A stretch of 64,000 bases of DNA from Caballeronia arationis (lineage in GTDB: Bacteria; Pseudomonadota; Gammaproteobacteria; Burkholderiales; Burkholderiaceae). The DNA is taken from positions 1 to 64,000 of the forward strand of contig NZ_FCOG02000022.1 of NCBI RefSeq assembly GCF_001544975.2, in the 5' to 3' direction. The first letter of the stretch is position 1, and the number at the start of each line of letters is the position of its first letter. Both the position numbers and the translations under genes were made by a program. Positions 60,567-64,000 of the stretch are shown here, piece by piece. The notes under the pieces were generated by a model. The model saw only the letters and a program-made list of their open reading frames with translations. It searched no databases and had not been told where the DNA came from.

Positions 60567-61907
60567 TTAATCAGCGCCGTCGTCGGCGGATGCAACCATC
60601 GCATTGATTAGAAATTCGGTCAAGTTTTCCAGCGGAACGTTCGACTGCTCGTTCTTCTGACCGTCGCCCTCGACCGCGCGCAGCGGCTTGATGCCGACCG
60701 TGCCCTGAGCGAGCTCGTCCTCGCCGAGAATCACGGCGAACGCCGCACCGCTCGCGTCGGCTTTCTTCATCTGCGACTTGAAGCTCGCCGATGCGCCTTC
60801 CGGGCTGCAATGCAGGATCACGTCGAGACCCGTGTCGCGCAGCCGCTCGGCGATGATGAACGCCTGCTCGGCCGCCGCCTCGCCCTGGTGAACGACGTAC
60901 ACATCGGTGCCTTCGGCTTCCGGCACGAGTTGCTCTTCCTTCAGCAGTTCGAGAATCCGCTCGACGCCCAATGCCCAGCCACACGCCTTGGTCGGCTTGC
61001 CGCCAAGCTGCTCGATCAGCGGGTCATAACGCCCGCCGCCCGCCACCGTGCCCTGCGCGCCGAGCTTGTCGGTGACCCATTCGAACACGGTGAGGTTGTA
61101 GTAATCGAGGCCGCGCACGAGCCGCGGATTGATCTTGAACGGAATGTTGTTCGCCTTCAAAAGACGCTGAACGCCTTCGAAATGAGCACGCGATTCCTCA
61201 CCGAGGAAATCGACCAGCTTCGGCGCGTTCTGCGCGATTTCCTGCATCGCCGGATTCTTCGTGTCGAGCACGCGCAACGGGTTCGTGTAGAGACGCCGCT
61301 TCGCTTCCTCGTCGAGCAGGTCGGCGTGCTTTTCGAGATACGCGATCAGTTCCTTGCGGTGCGCGGCGCGCTCATCGGCCTGGCCGAGCGAATTGAGCTC
61401 GAGGCGAATGCCGGTGAGACCTAGGTCGTCCCAGAGACGCTGGCACATCATGATGATTTCGGCGTCGGTATCGGGGCCTGCGAAGCCGAGCGCTTCCACG
61501 CCGACCTGATGAAACTGACGATACCGCCCGCGCTGCGGACGCTCATGACGGAACATCGGGCCGATGTACCACAGGCGCTTCGGGCCGTCGTAGAGCAGGT
61601 TGTGCTCGATCGTCGCGCGCACAACAGCCGCCGTGTTCTCGGGACGCATCGTCAGATGCTCGCCGTTGAGCGAGTCGACGAAGCTGTACATTTCCTTCTC
61701 GACGATATCCGTCACTTCGCCGATCCCGCGCGTGAAAAGCTGCGTATGTTCGATGATCGGCGTGCGAATGTTCTGATAGCCGTAGGCGCGCAGCATCGAC
61801 TTGACCGTCGATTCGAAGAAATCCCACAACGCGGCATCCTGCGGGAGGATGTCGTTCATGCCCTTCACGCCGCTCAGTTTTTCGAGCCGTTTCTTCTGTT
61901 CTGTCAT
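60567..61907 (-). CDS. hisS: Histidyl-tRNA synthetase
   Basis: 446 residues. Class II core: [22 protein letters not shown] at the start, motif 2 region [18 protein letters not shown] and [20 protein letters not shown], the histidine-A motif [16 protein letters not shown], and motif 3 [14 protein letters not shown] with [14 protein letters not shown]. The C-terminal anticodon-binding domain spans about 340-440. It charges tRNA-His. It lies 6 bases downstream of ispG. Confidence 0.97.
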   Translation of the reverse strand: MTEQKKRLEKLSGVKGMNDILPQDAALWDFFESTVKSMLRAYGYQNIRTPIIEHTQLFTRGIGEVTDIVEKEMYSFVDSLNGEHLTMRPENTAAVVRATIEHNLLYDGPKRLWYIGPMFRHERPQRGRYRQFHQVGVEALGFAGPDTDAEIIMMCQRLWDDLGLTGIRLELNSLGQADERAAHRKELIAYLEKHADLLDEEAKRRLYTNPLRVLDTKNPAMQEIAQNAPKLVDFLGEESRAHFEGVQRLLKANNIPFKINPRLVRGLDYYNLTVFEWVTDKLGAQGTVAGGGRYDPLIEQLGGKPTKACGWALGVERILELLKEEQLVPEAEGTDVYVVHQGEAAAEQAFIIAERLRDTGLDVILHCSPEGASASFKSQMKKADASGAAFAVILGEDELAQGTVGIKPLRAVEGDGQKNEQSNVPLENLTEFLINAMVASADDGAD

Positions 61908-61913
61908 CTGTCT

Positions 61914-63230
61914 TTAGAGTGATGCCGCGGCCGTTTCTTCGCGCTTGCCGTAGGTGCGCGCGACGTAGTCGCTCACGATTTGCTGGAATTCCTGGGCGAT
62001 GTGCTCGCCGCGCAGCGTCTTGACCTTCAAGCCGTCGATGAACACGGGCGCCGCCGGATTCTCGCCCGAACCCGGCAGGCTGATGCCGATATTCGCGTGC
62101 TTCGATTCGCCCGGCCCGTTGACGATGCAGCCCATCACTGCGACGTGCATCTTCTCGACGCCCGGGTATTGGTCACGCCAGACCGGCATTTCGTTGCGCA
62201 GATAAGTCTGAATCTGCGAGGCGAGTTCCTGGAACAGCGTGCTTGTCGTGCGCCCACAGCCCGGGCACGCGATCACCATCGGGGTGAAGGAACGCAGGCC
62301 CATGGTCTGCAAAATTTCCTGGCCCACGACCACTTCGCCCGTGCGCGCGCCGCCCGGCTCGGGCGTGAGCGAGATGCGGATCGTGTCGCCGATGCCTTCC
62401 TGCAGCAGCACTGAAAGCGCCGCCGTCGACGCGACGATGCCCTTCGAGCCCATGCCCGCCTCGGTCAGGCCGAGGTGCAGAGCGAAGCTGCATCGCTTCG
62501 CGAGTTCGCGGTACACCGCGATCAAGTCCTGCACACCGCTCACCTTGCACGACAGGATGATGCGGTCACGTCCGAGCCCGAGTTCGACGGCGCGTTCCGC
62601 CGAGCCGACCGCCGACTGGATCAGCGCTTCGTACATCACGCTTTGTGCGTCCCACGGCGTGGCCCGCGTTGCGTTCTCGTCCATCATGCGCGCGAGCAGG
62701 TCCTGATCCAGGCTGCCCCAGTTCACGCCGATGCGCACCACCTTGTCATAACGCGCGGCTGCTTCGATCATCTGCGCGAACTGCGTGTCACGCTTCGCGC
62801 CCTGCCCGACGTTGCCCGGATTGATCCGGTACTTCGACAGCGCCTCGGCGCACGCCGGATAGTCGCGCAGCAGCAGATGGCCGTTGTAGTGAAAATCGCC
62901 GACGAGCGGCACCATCACGCCCATGCGGTCCAACTGGTCGCGCACGTGAGGCACGGCGGCCGCCGCTTCCGGCGTGTTGACCGTGATGCGCACGAGTTCG
63001 GAGCCGGCCTGCGCCAGTTCCTTGATCTGGATTGCCGTGCCGATCGCGTCCGCCGTGTCCGTGTTGGTCATCGACTGGACGCGCACCGGCGCATCGCCGC
63101 CGATCGTCACGAGCTGACCGCCCCAGCGGACGTCGACCGCGTGCGACGCGCGGCGCCTGAGCGGACCGCCGAACACCGGTTCGACCGAACAAATTGTGCT
63201 GCTGATCAGGGATTGAGCTTCGGATTGCAT
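61914..63230 (-). CDS. ispG: 4-hydroxy-3-methylbut-2-enyl diphosphate synthase (flavodoxin)
   Basis: 438 residues from the ATG at 63230, preceded by AGAGGG. TIM barrel with [36 protein letters not shown], then the iron-sulfur domain whose ligands sit in [11 protein letters not shown] and [13 protein letters not shown] (three Cys plus a Glu). The insert between barrel halves is the normal one for proteobacteria. It makes HMBPP from MEcPP in the non-mevalonate isoprenoid pathway. It is upstream of hisS (6 bases) and downstream of a rodZ-like gene. Confidence 0.96.
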   Translation of the reverse strand: MQSEAQSLISSTICSVEPVFGGPLRRRASHAVDVRWGGQLVTIGGDAPVRVQSMTNTDTADAIGTAIQIKELAQAGSELVRITVNTPEAAAAVPHVRDQLDRMGVMVPLVGDFHYNGHLLLRDYPACAEALSKYRINPGNVGQGAKRDTQFAQMIEAAARYDKVVRIGVNWGSLDQDLLARMMDENATRATPWDAQSVMYEALIQSAVGSAERAVELGLGRDRIILSCKVSGVQDLIAVYRELAKRCSFALHLGLTEAGMGSKGIVASTAALSVLLQEGIGDTIRISLTPEPGGARTGEVVVGQEILQTMGLRSFTPMVIACPGCGRTTSTLFQELASQIQTYLRNEMPVWRDQYPGVEKMHVAVMGCIVNGPGESKHANIGISLPGSGENPAAPVFIDGLKVKTLRGEHIAQEFQQIVSDYVARTYGKREETAAASL

Positions 63231-63364
63231 CGAAAAACCCTCTTGCGTCGCCGGCTGCCATGCGGCGGCGTATGTGGAACCCTCAAACCGACGCCGCCGG
63301 CGGGGCCGGCGGCGCTCTCGATACGTTGCTTGCGTGCGTCGCGGTACGCGCCGGACGGCGCGCC

Positions 63365-64000
63365 TCAGGGCACCGAAAAGCGCGCGACGTTGCCTTTTGC
63401 CGCGGCGTATTTGGCGGGATCGACTGGTTCGTCGTCGAACATGAGCGACTCCATGCCCGCGCGATTGCCGATCGTCACCTTGAACGGCGCCTCGCCTTCC
63501 ACGCGCTGGACGTTGCCGCCGTGCACGAGACCAGAGAATACTTCCTTGCCGTCTTTCTGGCGCACGCTGAGCCAGCTGTCCTGCTTCACTTTCAGTTCCA
63601 GCGCATTCGACCCCGTGCCCGCGACGGCCGATGCCGAAGCCAGGGCGTCCGTTGCCGCCGGCGCCGGCGGTGCGACTGCAGGCGCTGCGGGTGTCGCGAC
63701 GGCACCGCTTGCGCCCTGCACCGCCGCGATCGTCGACGACGAATTCGGCAGCGCGTTGGTGCCGAGCGGATGCGGCATCGGCTGCGTTCCGGCCGCGCCA
63801 GCTTCCGCCGACGACGCTTCGCCGGTATTGGCGGCGGCCAGTTCGTCGGGCGTCGCGACGGCCGAAGCCGCGCCCGTTCCGCTGTTTCCGTTCGAACCGG
63901 CGAGCGACGAGGTGCCGTTCGCACTCACCTTCAGGCGGGCGAGCCACGCGGCGGAGTCACCGCCGGTGTGCCACATCGCGAGCGCGATCACCGCGACGAT
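63365..64000 (-). CDS. rodZ: RodZ-like protein, C-terminal part (5' end outside window)
   Basis: The frame runs off the right edge. The visible 211 residues comprise the end of a membrane helix ([15 protein letters not shown]), a long Ala/Thr/Pro-rich periplasmic linker and a C-terminal DUF4115-type domain ([48 protein letters not shown]). This is the periplasmic half of RodZ, which ties MreB to the elongasome; the HTH half is not in the window. The place directly before ispG is the usual one. Confidence 0.85.
   Translation of the reverse strand: MVAVIALAMWHTGGDSAAWLARLKVSANGTSSLAGSNGNSGTGAASAVATPDELAAANTGEASSAEAGAAGTQPMPHPLGTNALPNSSSTIAAVQGASGAVATPAAPAVAPPAPAATDALASASAVAGTGSNALELKVKQDSWLSVRQKDGKEVFSGLVHGGNVQRVEGEAPFKVTIGNRAGMESLMFDDEPVDPAKYAAAKGNVARFSVP

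Overview
The window looks like a chromosomal segment of a Burkholderia sensu lato bacterium, most like Paraburkholderia or Caballeronia. The base composition is high-GC and every recognisable protein is of beta-proteobacterial type. The right third carries a gene order characteristic of that group: purA, hisZ, yjeT-like, hflC, hflK, hflX, hfq, der, bamB, yfgM, hisS, ispG, rodZ. I saw no tRNA, rRNA, insertion sequence, prophage gene or CRISPR array. The species call is inference.

Layout. 1-1.6 kb: end of an unidentified gene, then a small copper-handling group (DUF2946 protein, CopC, PCu(A)C chaperone). 1.6-5.6 kb: penicillin-binding protein 1A, a ribbon-helix-helix protein and a DUF2177 membrane protein. 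5.8-7.9 kb: a PspA-like protein followed by a TPR membrane protein. 7.9-15 kb: a 39-residue candidate protein, GlgX, a DUF2252 protein, MscL, an unknown protein, a hydroxyisobutyrate-dehydrogenase-like enzyme and dodecin.

15.1-32.2 kb is a purine-degradation island. It holds a BMP-type nucleoside/purine ABC importer with a divergent LysR regulator, an 8-oxoguanine deaminase-like amidohydrolase, and the route from urate to glyoxylate plus urea: PuuD, UraH, UraD, PuuE, allantoicase and ureidoglycolate lyase. An allantoin/hydantoin racemase, an NCS1 permease and a GntR regulator complete it. A compact set of direct and inverted repeats lies between uraH and puuD, and palindromes of the type bound by FCD-GntR regulators lie upstream of gntR.

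32.4-41.5 kb: a translationally coupled trio (DUF1992, tadA, ldcA), a six-gene operon with the order of E. coli ddpXABCDF (D,D-dipeptidase plus dipeptide ABC importer), and a 2'-5' RNA ligase-like protein. 41.5-51.1 kb: guaB and guaA flanking a membrane protein whose tail is built of 8-residue repeats, an EamA exporter, Kup, a phosphoribosyltransferase and purA. 51.2-64 kb: the conserved hisZ-to-rodZ block, entirely on the minus strand. Overall the window combines purine synthesis and salvage (guaB, guaA, purA, phosphoribosyltransferase), purine breakdown, cell-envelope functions and a housekeeping RNA/GTPase block.
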